A stretch of 64,000 nt of DNA from Holdemania massiliensis. GTDB lineage: Bacteria > Bacillota_I > Bacilli_A > Erysipelotrichales > Erysipelotrichaceae. The position numbers and the translations under genes were made by a program. Positions within the stretch are counted from its first letter, which is position 1; each line of letters opens with the position of its first letter. The stretch is taken from assembly GCF_022440805.1 (NCBI RefSeq), contig NZ_JAKNTK010000001.1, positions 2,418,001 to 2,482,000 on the forward strand. The letters run 5' to 3'. Of this stretch, positions 25,124-34,004 are shown one piece after another. The notes beneath the pieces were generated by a model. That model was given only the letters and a program-made list of their open reading frames with translations. It did no database searches and was not told where the DNA came from.

Positions 25124-28100
25124 TTATTCTTCCGACAGCTTGACTAAGCGTGTATAACGGCGCTGAGCATCCTTCTTTGTTCTTTCGAACATTTCGTATG
25201 CTTTTTCACCTTTCAGCTTCGGCAGCTGGCTGTAACGGGTTTCGTTCAGCAGGAAGGCCTGGAACAGATCCCAGTTCGGTTCCTTGGAATCGATCGTCAG
25301 CGGATGTTCTTCGTTGCGCGGATCGAAACGGTACAGAACAGTATAACCACATTCAACAGCTTTTGCCTGAACTCTCTGATGGTTCGCCAGACCGCCCTTA
25401 ATGCCGTGTTCAGCACATGGTGCGTAAGCGATGATCAGAGATGGTCCTTCATAGCTTTCCGCTTCCTTGAAGGCCTTCAATGTCTGAGCACGGTTGGCGC
25501 CCATCGAAACGGAAGCAACGTAAACATGACCGTAAGCCATAGCGATCTGACCGAGGTCTTTCTTCGCTGTGCTCTTACCGCCGGCTGCGAACTTCGCAAT
25601 CGCGGCCGACTGAGAAGACTTGGAAGCCTGTCCGCCCGTGTTGGAGTAAACTTCAGTATCCAGAACCAGAACGTTGACGTTCAGGTTGTTGGCCAAAACA
25701 TGATCCAATCCGCCGTAGCCGATATCATAAGCCCATCCGTCGCCGCCGACGATCCAGATTGATTTGCCAACCAGATCGCGTTCGTAGTCTAACAGTTCCT
25801 TGACTGCTTCATTAGCCGAAGCCTTAACACCGGCAATGATCGCGTCTTTGACTTCACGCTGTGCATCACGGTTGCTGCCGGCAGCCAGATATTTCTCGAA
25901 AGCTTCTTTCAGTTCCGGTTCGACGGAATCCAGATTGTTTTCCATCAAAGACAGAATCCGAGCTTCCTTGAAGTTCTGCGCCAAAGCCATACCATAGCCG
26001 TATTCAGCGTTATCTTCAAACAGGGAGTTTGCCCAAGCAACACCATTGCCTTCCGCATCATTGGAGAACGGTGTAGATGGTGTGGACGAGCAGTAAATCA
26101 TCGAGCAGCCGGTAGCGTTGGCGATCATCATATCCTTGCCGAACAGCTGAGAAGCCAGCTTGTAGTAAGGGGTTTCGCCGCAGCCCGGGCAGGCTCCGGA
26201 AACTTCAAAGTAAGGCATTGCGAACTGAGAACCCTTGACGGTATCGACTGGGAAGTAGTTCGTCTTGTATTCAGTATGCTTGAACAGGTAATCCGCTAAC
26301 GGTTCCTGATCCAGCTTTTCGTTGATATCGACCATCTTCAGTGCTTTGTTGCCGCCCTTACCCGGACATTCAACAACGCACAGACCGCAGCCAACGCAGT
26401 TGGCCGGAGAAACCTGAATCCGATACTTCAGATTTTCGACGCCCTTGCCCATTGCCTGGATCGTCTTGAATTCCATCGGTGCATTGGCAATTTCTTCATC
26501 AGTCAGTAAGAACGGACGAATCGTCGCATGCGGGCAGACGAAGGAACAGAATCCGCACTGGATACAGTTGTTTGGATCCCAAGTCGGAACCTGAACGGCA
26601 ATCGTACGCTTTTCCTTGAAGGAAACGCTGTTGTGGATCGAGCCATCCAGGATATCATGCTTCATGAAGTTGGAAACCGGCAGATCATAGCCTTCCAGCG
26701 AGTTGATCGCCATGACATGATTGTCAAAGTATTCATCACCCGTCAGCTTGCGTCCGGAATCATAGCTCAGCTGTGCCCATTCCGGCTTGACTTCAATTTC
26801 AACCAGGCCGTTTTTGCCCTGATCAATCGCCTTGTAGTTCAGCTGGACGATTTCGTCGCCCTTCTTGGAGTAGGACTTCTTCGCCATGTACTTCATCAGC
26901 TCAACCGCTTTTTCATACGGCATAATCTGTTCATTCAGCGCGAAGAAGGCCGACTGCAGAATCGTATTGGTCCGACGGCCCATGCCGATTTCCTGAGCGA
27001 TCTTTGTCGCGTCGATGATATAGAACTTCGCGTTCTTCTTCGCCAGCTGGGCCAGCATACGGTTTGGCAGGTGATCCTGCAGCTCATCCGCAGCGAATGT
27101 TGTATTCAGCAAGAAGGTTCCGCCGTTCTTCAGGCAGCTGACCATGTCATACTTGAAGCAGTAAGCATCCAGACTGCAGGAAACGAAATCCGCATTTTCA
27201 ATATAATACGTAGAACGGATCGGAGAATGACCGAAACGCAGGTGGGAACGAGTAACACCGCCAGCCTTCTTCGAGTCATACTGGAAATAAGCCTGAGCAT
27301 ACTGATCGGTGTTGTCGCCGATGATCTTGATCGAAGACTTGTTCGCCGAAACCGTACCGTCAGATCCTAAACCGAAGAACAGGCAGGATGTATAATCCGC
27401 ACCAACATGGAATTCCGGATCAACTTCTAAGCTTAAGTGAGTTACATCATCGTTGATGCCGATCGTGAATTCAGCCTTCGGAGCGTCTTTTGCCAGTTCA
27501 TCATAAACCGCCTTGATCTGATTCGGCTGCGTATCGCGGGAACTTAAGCCGTAACGGCCGCCGATGATCGTCAGGTCCATACCCTTTAAGGCATTCAGGA
27601 CATCCAGATACAGCGGTTCGCGGGCACCCATTTCCTTCGTGCGGTCCAAAACAGCGATCTTCTTGACCGAAGCCGGCAGAACCGCTGTCAGATACTTCAC
27701 GGAGAACGGACGATACAGATGAACTTTGATCAAGCCGACTTTTTCGCCGCGCTTGGTCAGTTCGTCAATCGTTTCCTTGACGGTTTCTGTAACCGAACCC
27801 ATCGCGATGATGATGCGTTCAGCATCCGGTGCACCATAATAAGTAAACGGCGCATATTCACGGCCAGTATGTTCGCTGATCTTCTTCATGTAATCAGCAA
27901 CGATATCCGGAATCGCTTCGTAATGCAGATTCTGTGCTTCACGGCCCTGGAAATAGATATCATCGTTTTCCGCACCGCCGCGGGTTACAGCATTGGTATG
28001 CGGATTCAAGGCTTTCGCCCGGAACGCTTCCACAGCATCCGTGTCAATCAAGCTCTTTAAGAACTCATAATCCATGACTTCGACTTTCTGAATTTCGTGA

Positions 28101-28630
28101 GAAGTTCTGAAACCATCAAAGAAATGGAGGAACGGTACCGAACCCTTGATCGCAGCCAGGTGAGCAACACCCGCCAGATCCATCGCTTCCTGAACAGAAT
28201 GCGATGCCAGCATGCAGGCGCCGGTCTGACGGCATGCGTAAATATCGCTGTGATCACCGAAAATGCTCAGCGCGCGGGTTGCTAAGGAACGGGCAGCAAC
28301 ATGAATAACGCCTGGCAGCAATTCGCCGGCCATCTTATAGATATTTGGAATCATCAGCAGTAAGCCCTGGCTTGCTGTAAACGTAGTCGACAACGCACCG
28401 CCCTGCAGAGCGCCGTGTACCGCGCCGGCGGCACCGCCTTCAGACTGCAGTTCCGCAACTTTGACAATCGTGTCAAAAATGTTTTTCCGGCCCTGAGTAG
28501 CCCATGCGTCAACGACTTCAGCCATCGGTGAGGATGGGGTGATAGGATAGATTGCAGCTACTTCAGTAAACGCATACGCGCAATGTGCGGCAGCTGTATT
28601 GCCATCCATGGACATAAAAGTTTTTGTCAT
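25124..28630 (-). CDS. nifJ: Pyruvate:ferredoxin (flavodoxin) oxidoreductase
   Basis: 1168 aa, the single-chain form. It decarboxylates pyruvate with CoA to acetyl-CoA, CO2 and reduced ferredoxin, a central step of anaerobic fermentation. Domain order: pyrimidine-binding domain (YPITPSSPMAEVVDAWA near residue 30), transketolase-C-like domain, gamma region, and two 4Fe-4S clusters (CIQCGFCSFVCPHA about 695; CVGCGLCVVECPG about 750). Last is the TPP-binding domain (CPGCGETPYYKL about 815; IVGGDGWAYDIGYGG and DTEVYSNTGGQ about 960-1000). Monocistronic. ATG has GGAGG upstream. Strongly indicates an anaerobe. Confidence 0.97.
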   Translation of the reverse strand: MTKTFMSMDGNTAAAHCAYAFTEVAAIYPITPSSPMAEVVDAWATQGRKNIFDTIVKVAELQSEGGAAGAVHGALQGGALSTTFTASQGLLLMIPNIYKMAGELLPGVIHVAARSLATRALSIFGDHSDIYACRQTGACMLASHSVQEAMDLAGVAHLAAIKGSVPFLHFFDGFRTSHEIQKVEVMDYEFLKSLIDTDAVEAFRAKALNPHTNAVTRGGAENDDIYFQGREAQNLHYEAIPDIVADYMKKISEHTGREYAPFTYYGAPDAERIIIAMGSVTETVKETIDELTKRGEKVGLIKVHLYRPFSVKYLTAVLPASVKKIAVLDRTKEMGAREPLYLDVLNALKGMDLTIIGGRYGLSSRDTQPNQIKAVYDELAKDAPKAEFTIGINDDVTHLSLEVDPEFHVGADYTSCLFFGLGSDGTVSANKSSIKIIGDNTDQYAQAYFQYDSKKAGGVTRSHLRFGHSPIRSTYYIENADFVSCSLDAYCFKYDMVSCLKNGGTFLLNTTFAADELQDHLPNRMLAQLAKKNAKFYIIDATKIAQEIGMGRRTNTILQSAFFALNEQIMPYEKAVELMKYMAKKSYSKKGDEIVQLNYKAIDQGKNGLVEIEVKPEWAQLSYDSGRKLTGDEYFDNHVMAINSLEGYDLPVSNFMKHDILDGSIHNSVSFKEKRTIAVQVPTWDPNNCIQCGFCSFVCPHATIRPFLLTDEEIANAPMEFKTIQAMGKGVENLKYRIQVSPANCVGCGLCVVECPGKGGNKALKMVDINEKLDQEPLADYLFKHTEYKTNYFPVDTVKGSQFAMPYFEVSGACPGCGETPYYKLASQLFGKDMMIANATGCSMIYCSSTPSTPFSNDAEGNGVAWANSLFEDNAEYGYGMALAQNFKEARILSLMENNLDSVEPELKEAFEKYLAAGSNRDAQREVKDAIIAGVKASANEAVKELLDYERDLVGKSIWIVGGDGWAYDIGYGGLDHVLANNLNVNVLVLDTEVYSNTGGQASKSSQSAAIAKFAAGGKSTAKKDLGQIAMAYGHVYVASVSMGANRAQTLKAFKEAESYEGPSLIIAYAPCAEHGIKGGLANHQRVQAKAVECGYTVLYRFDPRNEEHPLTIDSKEPNWDLFQAFLLNETRYSQLPKLKGEKAYEMFERTKKDAQRRYTRLVKLSEE

Positions 28631-28662
28631 GGTTAAACCTCCTGTACTCTCTAACCGTTATC

Positions 28663-28691
28663 ATTATAAAACAAAAGGTTTGATTTTTAAA
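28663..28691 (-). promoter_or_regulatory. Putative nifJ promoter
   Basis: Minus strand TATAAT (28668-28663) with a weak TTTAAA -35 17 nt upstream, about 30 nt before the nifJ ribosome binding site. Confidence 0.45.
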
Positions 28692-28798
28692 CCTCGATTT
28701 TCAACTTCTTCCCGCTTCTTTCCCTTTTTTGCCTGTTTTTTTCAAGCGCTTTCCATCTTATGATTTAAACTTTACAATTTGCCTGAAACCCAGCCGTC

Positions 28799-28830
28799 AA
28801 AAAAGGATGAAACCGATGGATTTCATCCCC
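28799..28830 (-). terminator. Terminator of the second MATE gene
   Basis: Minus strand GGATGAAA-TCCATCGG-TTTCATCC followed by TTTTTT. Confidence 0.8.
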
Positions 28831-28836
28831 AATTGC

Positions 28837-30240
28837 CTACACTTGAATCCGCGTCCACCGCGCTTCGCGGAAGCGCCAATAGCTGACGATATAGCGCGTA
28901 AACTGATCAAGAAACACGGACAGCCAGGCTCCGGCCAGTCCCATCTGCAGCGGATAGCACATGACCCAGGTCAAGACCGGCCGTACGATTGTGACGCTGA
29001 CAAACATCAGCAGTGCGACAAACTTAACGTCGCCCGCTCCGCGCAGCGAACCGACGATGATGACCTGGACAATCTGAAATAAAACGGTGACAGAAAGAAT
29101 GATCAGCGGTGTTTCCCCAGCCAGGATGACCGCGGTCTCGTTGGTGAACAGCGCCATCAGCTGCGCTCGGAACAGAGTGATCGAACCGGAAACCACAATC
29201 GCCAGAATCAGGCCGATCCGCTGCGACACCTTACCGTAGATGATCGCCAGATCCGAACGGTTGGCGCCCAGACTTTGTCCGACTAACGACGTATTGGCAA
29301 TCGACAGGCCATCGCCGACCGAGAATGAAATCGACATGATGTTCATGACGATCTGATGAGCGGCGAAAGCGACTGTTCCCAAGCCCGCAACCGCTTTGGC
29401 ATACATCAGAAAGCCGATTCGCAGAAAGATCTGTTCAATGAATGCTGACCAGCTGATCCGGTATAAATCCTGAATCGCCGACAGATCCGGCTTCCATGAC
29501 TGCTGCTTATGCAGCTTCAGAAAGCCCTCGGTATGCGTTACCGAATACACCGCAATCAAAAACGAAACGATGTTGCCGATCGCTGTGGCCAACGCCGCTC
29601 CCGCGACTTCCAGCCGCGGGAAGAAAAACAGGCCGTTGATCAAAAGCGCGTTGAACACCAGATTGACAAGGTTGGCGGCGATGTTGGTCACCATCGAAAT
29701 CCGCGTGTTGCCCACGCCGCGTTGGGCTGCGGTGATCGTCAAGCCGATGCAGTAAAAGAAGTTGCCGAACATGATAATCCGGAAATACGTCACCGCCAGA
29801 CCTAAATAATCCGGCGTTGCCCCGGCAAAGGCCAGGATCTGCGGGGCAAACAGCGCTCCGCCTAACGAAAGCAGAAACGAAAACCCGACGCTTAACAACA
29901 GCGCCTGACGCAGATAGGTATTCGCTTCCTGTTGCTTGCCCGCCCCCTTACGGCGTGAAACAAGCACGGTAACGCCGGTGTTGAGCGCCAGAATCGTCGC
30001 CAACACGAGAAACTTCGGCTGGTTGGTAATGCCGACGGCCGCAATCGACGCTGACCCCAGATTGCCGACCATCATTAAATCAACCGCGCCGATTAACGCG
30101 ATCAGAACACTTTCAACCGCGCTGGGCCAGGCGATTTGATAGGTTCGTTTATAAATGGCTTTGTTGCTAGGTATTTCGCCGCAGATCTGACTGGGTTTGA
30201 TCATTCCCTGCCAGCGAAAAAAATTCAGTATTGCACTCAC
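28837..30240 (-). CDS. MATE-family exporter (second type)
   Basis: 467 aa, twelve hydrophobic helices. GTG start at 30240 with GGGGAG 7 nt upstream. Characteristic stretches: WPSAVESVLIALIGAVDLMM in helix 1, GAGKQQEANTYLRQAL in the first cytosolic loop and IVGSLRGAGDVKFVALLMFV in the C-terminal half. It belongs to a different subgroup from the exporter at 6.6 kb. Monocistronic with own terminator. Substrate unknown. Confidence 0.86.
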   Translation of the reverse strand: MSAILNFFRWQGMIKPSQICGEIPSNKAIYKRTYQIAWPSAVESVLIALIGAVDLMMVGNLGSASIAAVGITNQPKFLVLATILALNTGVTVLVSRRKGAGKQQEANTYLRQALLLSVGFSFLLSLGGALFAPQILAFAGATPDYLGLAVTYFRIIMFGNFFYCIGLTITAAQRGVGNTRISMVTNIAANLVNLVFNALLINGLFFFPRLEVAGAALATAIGNIVSFLIAVYSVTHTEGFLKLHKQQSWKPDLSAIQDLYRISWSAFIEQIFLRIGFLMYAKAVAGLGTVAFAAHQIVMNIMSISFSVGDGLSIANTSLVGQSLGANRSDLAIIYGKVSQRIGLILAIVVSGSITLFRAQLMALFTNETAVILAGETPLIILSVTVLFQIVQVIIVGSLRGAGDVKFVALLMFVSVTIVRPVLTWVMCYPLQMGLAGAWLSVFLDQFTRYIVSYWRFREARWTRIQV

Positions 30241-30353
30241 GTTGAACTCCCCTCAATTCTATAACGAATAGTTTACCATATTTCCGCATAAAATGCGGCA
30301 TCCAATTCTGCCTTTGCTTGAGGGAAAACGAATGACCTTGTTTTCATCAGGAA

Positions 30354-30390
30354 TAAAAAAAGGAAATCCGCAGCAGCGCCTTGGATTTCC
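30354..30390 (-). terminator. Terminator of the M42 peptidase-pyrR operon
   Basis: Minus strand GGAAATCC ... GGATTTCC hairpin followed by TTTTTTTT, just past the peptidase stop codon. Confidence 0.8.
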
Positions 30391-30401
30391 CAACCTAGCA
30401 T

Positions 30402-31439
30402 TTATTTCCCCAAAAGATAAGCCGCCGTCAGCGTATACGCCGCGCTGACTCCCTGCATATGCGTCCGCTCCATCCCATGGCTGGCATGTACGCCCGGACC
30501 GATCAAAGCCCCGCGGATATCATTGCCGCCTTTTAGCGCCGCTCCACAATCGCTGCCATAATATGGATAAATATCGACGGCATACGGCAGATTGTGTGCC
30601 TGAGCCAGTTCAATCAGCCGGCTGGTCATCGCATAATCGTACGGCCCGCCGGAATCTTTGGCACAGATCGACACGTCCGTCTCCGTACAGCTCAGATCGG
30701 ATCCGATACAGCCCATATCCACGGCCAGCAGCTCGACGACATCCTGCGGAATCCACGAAGCGCCATGGCCAACCTCCTCATAGGTAGAAAACAGGAAGTA
30801 GGTTTTCTGCGGCAGCGTCACCGCTTCCTCTTTCAGGGCTTTTAGCAGTGTCAGAAAGATCGCCGCGGAAATCTTGTCGTCCAGAAAGCGGGATTTAATA
30901 AAGCCGCTCGGTGTGATCGTCGTTTTGGGATCAATCGCAATGATGTCTCCCGGCTGAATCCCCAATTTGCGCACATCCTCTTCATTGCGGACAAGCTCGT
31001 CGATCCGCACTTCCATCGTTTCTTCCGTCCGTTCCTGACTCGATGCTTCCTTGTAAACATGTACAGCCGGAGCCGTGGACAAGATCGTCCCGGTATAAAC
31101 TTGTCCCTTGCGGGTGATGATGCGGCAGTATTCGCCATCCAGCGTCGGCAGGCACGGACCGCCTAAGCGTGTAAAGGCCAGCTTGCCGTCCTTTTTGATC
31201 GCGCGGACCATCAGTCCCAGCGTATCCGTATGCGCGCTGAGGGCGACGGCCGGCTTATCCGCAGGCCCCTGAATTTCCACGATCAGATTGCCCTTGGCAT
31301 TGCGGTAGCTGGCATAGCCTAAGGAACGCACCTGCTGCTCAATCCAGTCAATCGCCAATCGCGTATAGCCGGTCGGACTGTCGATGTTCAATAACGTTTT
31401 CGCATACTCCGCCAAAATCTGTTCATTCATCGGTTTCAC
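30402..31439 (-). CDS. M42-family metalloaminopeptidase
   Basis: 345 aa cytosolic di-metal peptidase (glutamyl/tetrahedral aminopeptidase or former endoglucanase family). Metal and catalytic motifs in order: VALSAHTDTLGLM (His-x-Asp), FIKSRFLDDKISAAI (bridging Asp), FSTYEEVGHGAS (catalytic Glu pair), LLAVDMGCIG, and a C-terminal GVHASHGMERTH. GTG at 31439 with GAGG upstream is preferred; ATG at 31430 is an alternative. Third gene of a unit with the rRNA methyltransferase and pyrR, 20 nt after pyrR. Confidence 0.88.
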   Translation of the reverse strand: MKPMNEQILAEYAKTLLNIDSPTGYTRLAIDWIEQQVRSLGYASYRNAKGNLIVEIQGPADKPAVALSAHTDTLGLMVRAIKKDGKLAFTRLGGPCLPTLDGEYCRIITRKGQVYTGTILSTAPAVHVYKEASSQERTEETMEVRIDELVRNEEDVRKLGIQPGDIIAIDPKTTITPSGFIKSRFLDDKISAAIFLTLLKALKEEAVTLPQKTYFLFSTYEEVGHGASWIPQDVVELLAVDMGCIGSDLSCTETDVSICAKDSGGPYDYAMTSRLIELAQAHNLPYAVDIYPYYGSDCGAALKGGNDIRGALIGPGVHASHGMERTHMQGVSAAYTLTAAYLLGK

Positions 31440-31459
31440 TGTAATTTTCCTCTTTTCTT

Positions 31460-31966
31460 CTAGCTGATATAAACGCCGTCCTGGCCATCCGTTTCACTGA
31501 CCAGCACCTTCACTTCTTCATTCAGCGAAGTCGGTACGTTCTTGCCGACATAATCGGCCCGGATCGGCAGTTCGCGGTGTCCCCGGTCAACCAGCACCGC
31601 CAGATGGATTGCCCGCGGCCGGCCGAAATGCATGATGCCGTCCATCGCCGCACGAACGGTTCGGCCTTTATACAGCACATCATCGACCAGAATGACCACT
31701 TTATCCTGCACCGCAACGGTTAAGGTCTGCTGCACCTCGCTGCGTTCAACATCATCCCGCCAAGCAGAAATATCCAGACTGTCACAGGGAATATCACATT
31801 CCTCAAACTGATCGATCATCTGCTTCAGGCGTGTCGCCAAAAATTCTCCGCGGGTCTTGATGCCGACCAGCACCAGTCCTTCCACCCCTTTGTTTTTTTC
31901 TACGATTTCATGCGCCATGCGCACCAGCGAACGCTTCATCGAACTGGCGTCCATGATTTCTTTCAT
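31460..31966 (-). CDS. pyrR: PyrR, pyr-operon attenuation regulator / uracil phosphoribosyltransferase
   Basis: 168 aa. The PRPP-binding signature VILVDDVLYKGRTVRAA is diagnostic for type I phosphoribosyltransferases; with VLVGIKTRGEFLATRL and DRGHRELPIRADYVGKNVPT the match is to PyrR. PyrR binds UMP/UTP and the leader RNA of pyrimidine genes to favour termination. ATG 31966 has AAAGGAG upstream. It is not in a pyrimidine operon here but between an rRNA methyltransferase and a peptidase. A likely target RNA in the same window is the symporter leader at 9.5 kb. Confidence 0.92.
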   Translation of the reverse strand: MKEIMDASSMKRSLVRMAHEIVEKNKGVEGLVLVGIKTRGEFLATRLKQMIDQFEECDIPCDSLDISAWRDDVERSEVQQTLTVAVQDKVVILVDDVLYKGRTVRAAMDGIMHFGRPRAIHLAVLVDRGHRELPIRADYVGKNVPTSLNEEVKVLVSETDGQDGVYIS

Positions 31967-31984
31967 CTTCCTTTTCTCCTTTCA

Positions 31985-33202
31985 TCACACGATCTGGAAC
32001 AAATAAAATTTAAGATACCGGGTTTCCGGTACAGACATTAAAATAGGATGATCCGGGGCTTGGTGGCGGACCTCGATCTGCCGCAGCTCAACCTTAGCCT
32101 TCTGCGCAGCCTCCTGCAGCATGACTTCAAACATCGCATCCTCCATGAAATGGGAACACGACGCCGTTGCCAGCAGCGCGCCCCGCGGCAGCAGCTTCAT
32201 CGCCAGCGTATTGATCTGACAATAGCCCTGATAGGCGTTATGAATCGTCTTGCGGGATTTGGTAAAGGCCGGCGGATCGAGAATGATATAATCAATCCCC
32301 TGCGTTTTCCATTTTTCATCCGCCAGCAGATCAAAAACATCACCCTGCACAAATTCCATATTGGCTTCCAAGCCGTTCAGCTGGGCATTGCGTTTAGCAC
32401 TGGCCAGCGCGCTGGCTGAGATATCCGCGGCAATGACCCGCTTGGCTCCGGCTTGGGCTGCATTCAATGCAAATGAACCGGTATGCGTGCAGCAATCCAG
32501 CACTGTGCGTCCCTGAGCCAGACGAGCCGCCGCGGCACGGTTGTATTTCTGATCAAGAAAGAAACCGGTTTTCTGCCCTTCGCCAAAATCTACTTCGTAG
32601 CGGATCCCGTTTTCCACGATCTGCGTCAACGTGCTGTCCGGATGTTTAAAACCAGCCGCCCAGCCTGTACCTTCGCTCATTCCCTCTTTTCTGCGCAGGG
32701 CTATATCGTTGCGCTCATAGAGGCCTTCAATCGGTTCTCCAAGCTTTTCCATTTCTTCCCACAATAAGGCAAACAGCTGATCCTTGATCTGTTCAATGCC
32801 TAACGACATGATCTGGCTGACCAGAATTGATCCGAACCGGTCGACCGTCCAGCCGGGAAAATGATCCGCTTCCCCAAAAATCAGGCGGCAGCAGCTAAAG
32901 TCAGCGCCCATCACAATCCTGCGGTAATCCAGACTGTAGCGAATCCGGCGGCGCCAGAATGCCTCATCAAACTGATCATTGGCATTCTGCGACAGAACCC
33001 GCACGCGAATCAGCGACTGATCATTATAAAATCCGGTTCCCAAGTAGGTTCCCTTTTCATTGACGAGATCGCACAGCGCCCCGTTGGGCGTCGGCTCGGC
33101 GGTGATGACTTCCCCGGCATAAACCCAAGGATGGCCGCCCTGCAGACTGCGCTGCGCCTTTTTCGTTACTGTTACCTTGGAAAACTGGCGTTGTTGTTTC
33201 AT
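31985..33202 (-). CDS. RlmI-like 23S rRNA (cytosine-C5) methyltransferase
   Basis: 405 aa. N-terminal PUA-like domain (KVTVTKKAQRSLQGGHPWVY), a middle EEHEE-type linker domain, and a C-terminal class I SAM methyltransferase domain. The latter has VLDCCTHTGSFALNAA (motif I), DISASALASAKRNAQLNGL (motif II) and DYIILDPPAFTKSRK (motif IV, D-P-P-x-F). This is the RlmI/RlmK-C family layout that makes m5C in 23S rRNA. Ribosome binding site GAGGGATG. Promoter-proximal gene of the rlmI-pyrR-peptidase unit. Confidence 0.85.
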   Translation of the reverse strand: MKQQRQFSKVTVTKKAQRSLQGGHPWVYAGEVITAEPTPNGALCDLVNEKGTYLGTGFYNDQSLIRVRVLSQNANDQFDEAFWRRRIRYSLDYRRIVMGADFSCCRLIFGEADHFPGWTVDRFGSILVSQIMSLGIEQIKDQLFALLWEEMEKLGEPIEGLYERNDIALRRKEGMSEGTGWAAGFKHPDSTLTQIVENGIRYEVDFGEGQKTGFFLDQKYNRAAAARLAQGRTVLDCCTHTGSFALNAAQAGAKRVIAADISASALASAKRNAQLNGLEANMEFVQGDVFDLLADEKWKTQGIDYIILDPPAFTKSRKTIHNAYQGYCQINTLAMKLLPRGALLATASCSHFMEDAMFEVMLQEAAQKAKVELRQIEVRHQAPDHPILMSVPETRYLKFYLFQIV

Positions 33203-33288
33203 TCTTCATCCCTCTTTTTCACAGTCTTATCTTATCTGAAAGCCTGGAAAATTACAAATATTCTTTTCGCCATTTTCCGGTTAAACCT

Positions 33289-33317
33289 TTGACAAGGCCG
33301 CAAAAAGAGTGTAATCT
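33289..33317 (+). promoter_or_regulatory. Promoter of the Spo0A-domain gene
   Basis: TTGACA (33289-33294), 17-nt spacer, TAATCT (33312-33317), reading rightward and leaving a 5' UTR of about 85 nt. Confidence 0.7.
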
Positions 33318-33409
33318 GGAAAGGCACCGTTTTTTATCATTTCTGCAAGCCAGACTTCTGTTTTTATTCGGATTCCAAAAAAAACAGGAGAAAAGAGGGT
33401 GCCAGGAAT

Positions 33410-33856
33410 ATGAGTTATGACTTTTTCAGCATGAATACGATTTGTGACAGTGTTGTGCTTCATCACAGACTTTTTTATTGCGTTAATGAGTTATTTCGGG
33501 TGCCCGACAATAACCGAAAACCGCAGTTAAGCCGTCCTGCTCAGCTGCTTCACGAATTAGGCATGCCCAGCAGTCTTTCCGGTTATCGGTTCTTGGAATT
33601 CGCGATCACAACGATCGCGGAACAGCCGCACTTGCTCAGGAACCTGGACCGCGGGTTATATCCGAGGATTGCCAGAAAGTTTGACAGCACCAATGGCCGT
33701 GTAGAAAAAAACATTCGCTGTGCGATTGAGCGAACCTGGCTGAGAGGAAATCCGGCGCTGATCCATGAGATTTTCGGTTATTCCGTCAATCCCCAACAGG
33801 GTCGTCCTTCCAATGCTGAGTTCCTCTGCGCTGTTATTGACTATCTGAATCGCTGA
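33410..33856 (+). CDS. Stand-alone Spo0A C-terminal (DNA-binding) domain protein
   Basis: 148 aa with no receiver domain. Residues about 40-148 align with the Spo0A effector domain: AQLLHELGMPSSLSGYRFLEFAI, then LDRGLYPRIARKFDSTNGRVEKNIRCAIERTW (recognition helix region), then LRGNPALIHEIFGYSV and GRPSNAEFLCAVIDYL. Full-length Spo0A is about 260 aa, so this is a DNA-binding module free of phosphorylation control, or an antagonist of 0A-box binding. The N-terminal 40 residues (MSYDFFSMNTICDSVVLHHR) are unlike a CheY fold. Own promoter and a large terminator hairpin; monocistronic. Confidence 0.83.
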   Translation: MSYDFFSMNTICDSVVLHHRLFYCVNELFRVPDNNRKPQLSRPAQLLHELGMPSSLSGYRFLEFAITTIAEQPHLLRNLDRGLYPRIARKFDSTNGRVEKNIRCAIERTWLRGNPALIHEIFGYSVNPQQGRPSNAEFLCAVIDYLNR

Positions 33857-33889
33857 ATCGGTTCAGAAGCCGTTGATTTATGCGCAGCC

Positions 33890-33982
33890 TAAAAGATCCG
33901 CCTGTTTCAGCAGAGGATCCCGAATCTTTGAAACCCCCGTTGGGGATTCAGGGAATCGGGAGCTGAACAGCGGATCTTTTTT
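33890..33982. terminator. Large (~93 nt) hairpin terminator between spo0A-like gene and murD
   Basis: AAAAGATCCGC (33891) pairs with GCGGATCTTTT (ending 33980). Inside, CTGTTTCAGC pairs with GCTGAACAG and CCCC pairs with GGGG flanked by GAATC/GATTC. U-runs exist on both strands. It is much longer than an ordinary terminator stem and could be processed RNA or a cruciform. Confidence 0.7.
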
Positions 33983-34004
33983 CTGTTTTCTTTGAAGAAA
34001 TTGT

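Noticed and set aside
26528..27370. 280-codon open frame on the plus strand inside nifJ
   Set aside because: It is fully antisense to a clearly coding, conserved enzyme; codon bias of the real gene leaves the opposite frame open. No ribosome binding site or known domain.
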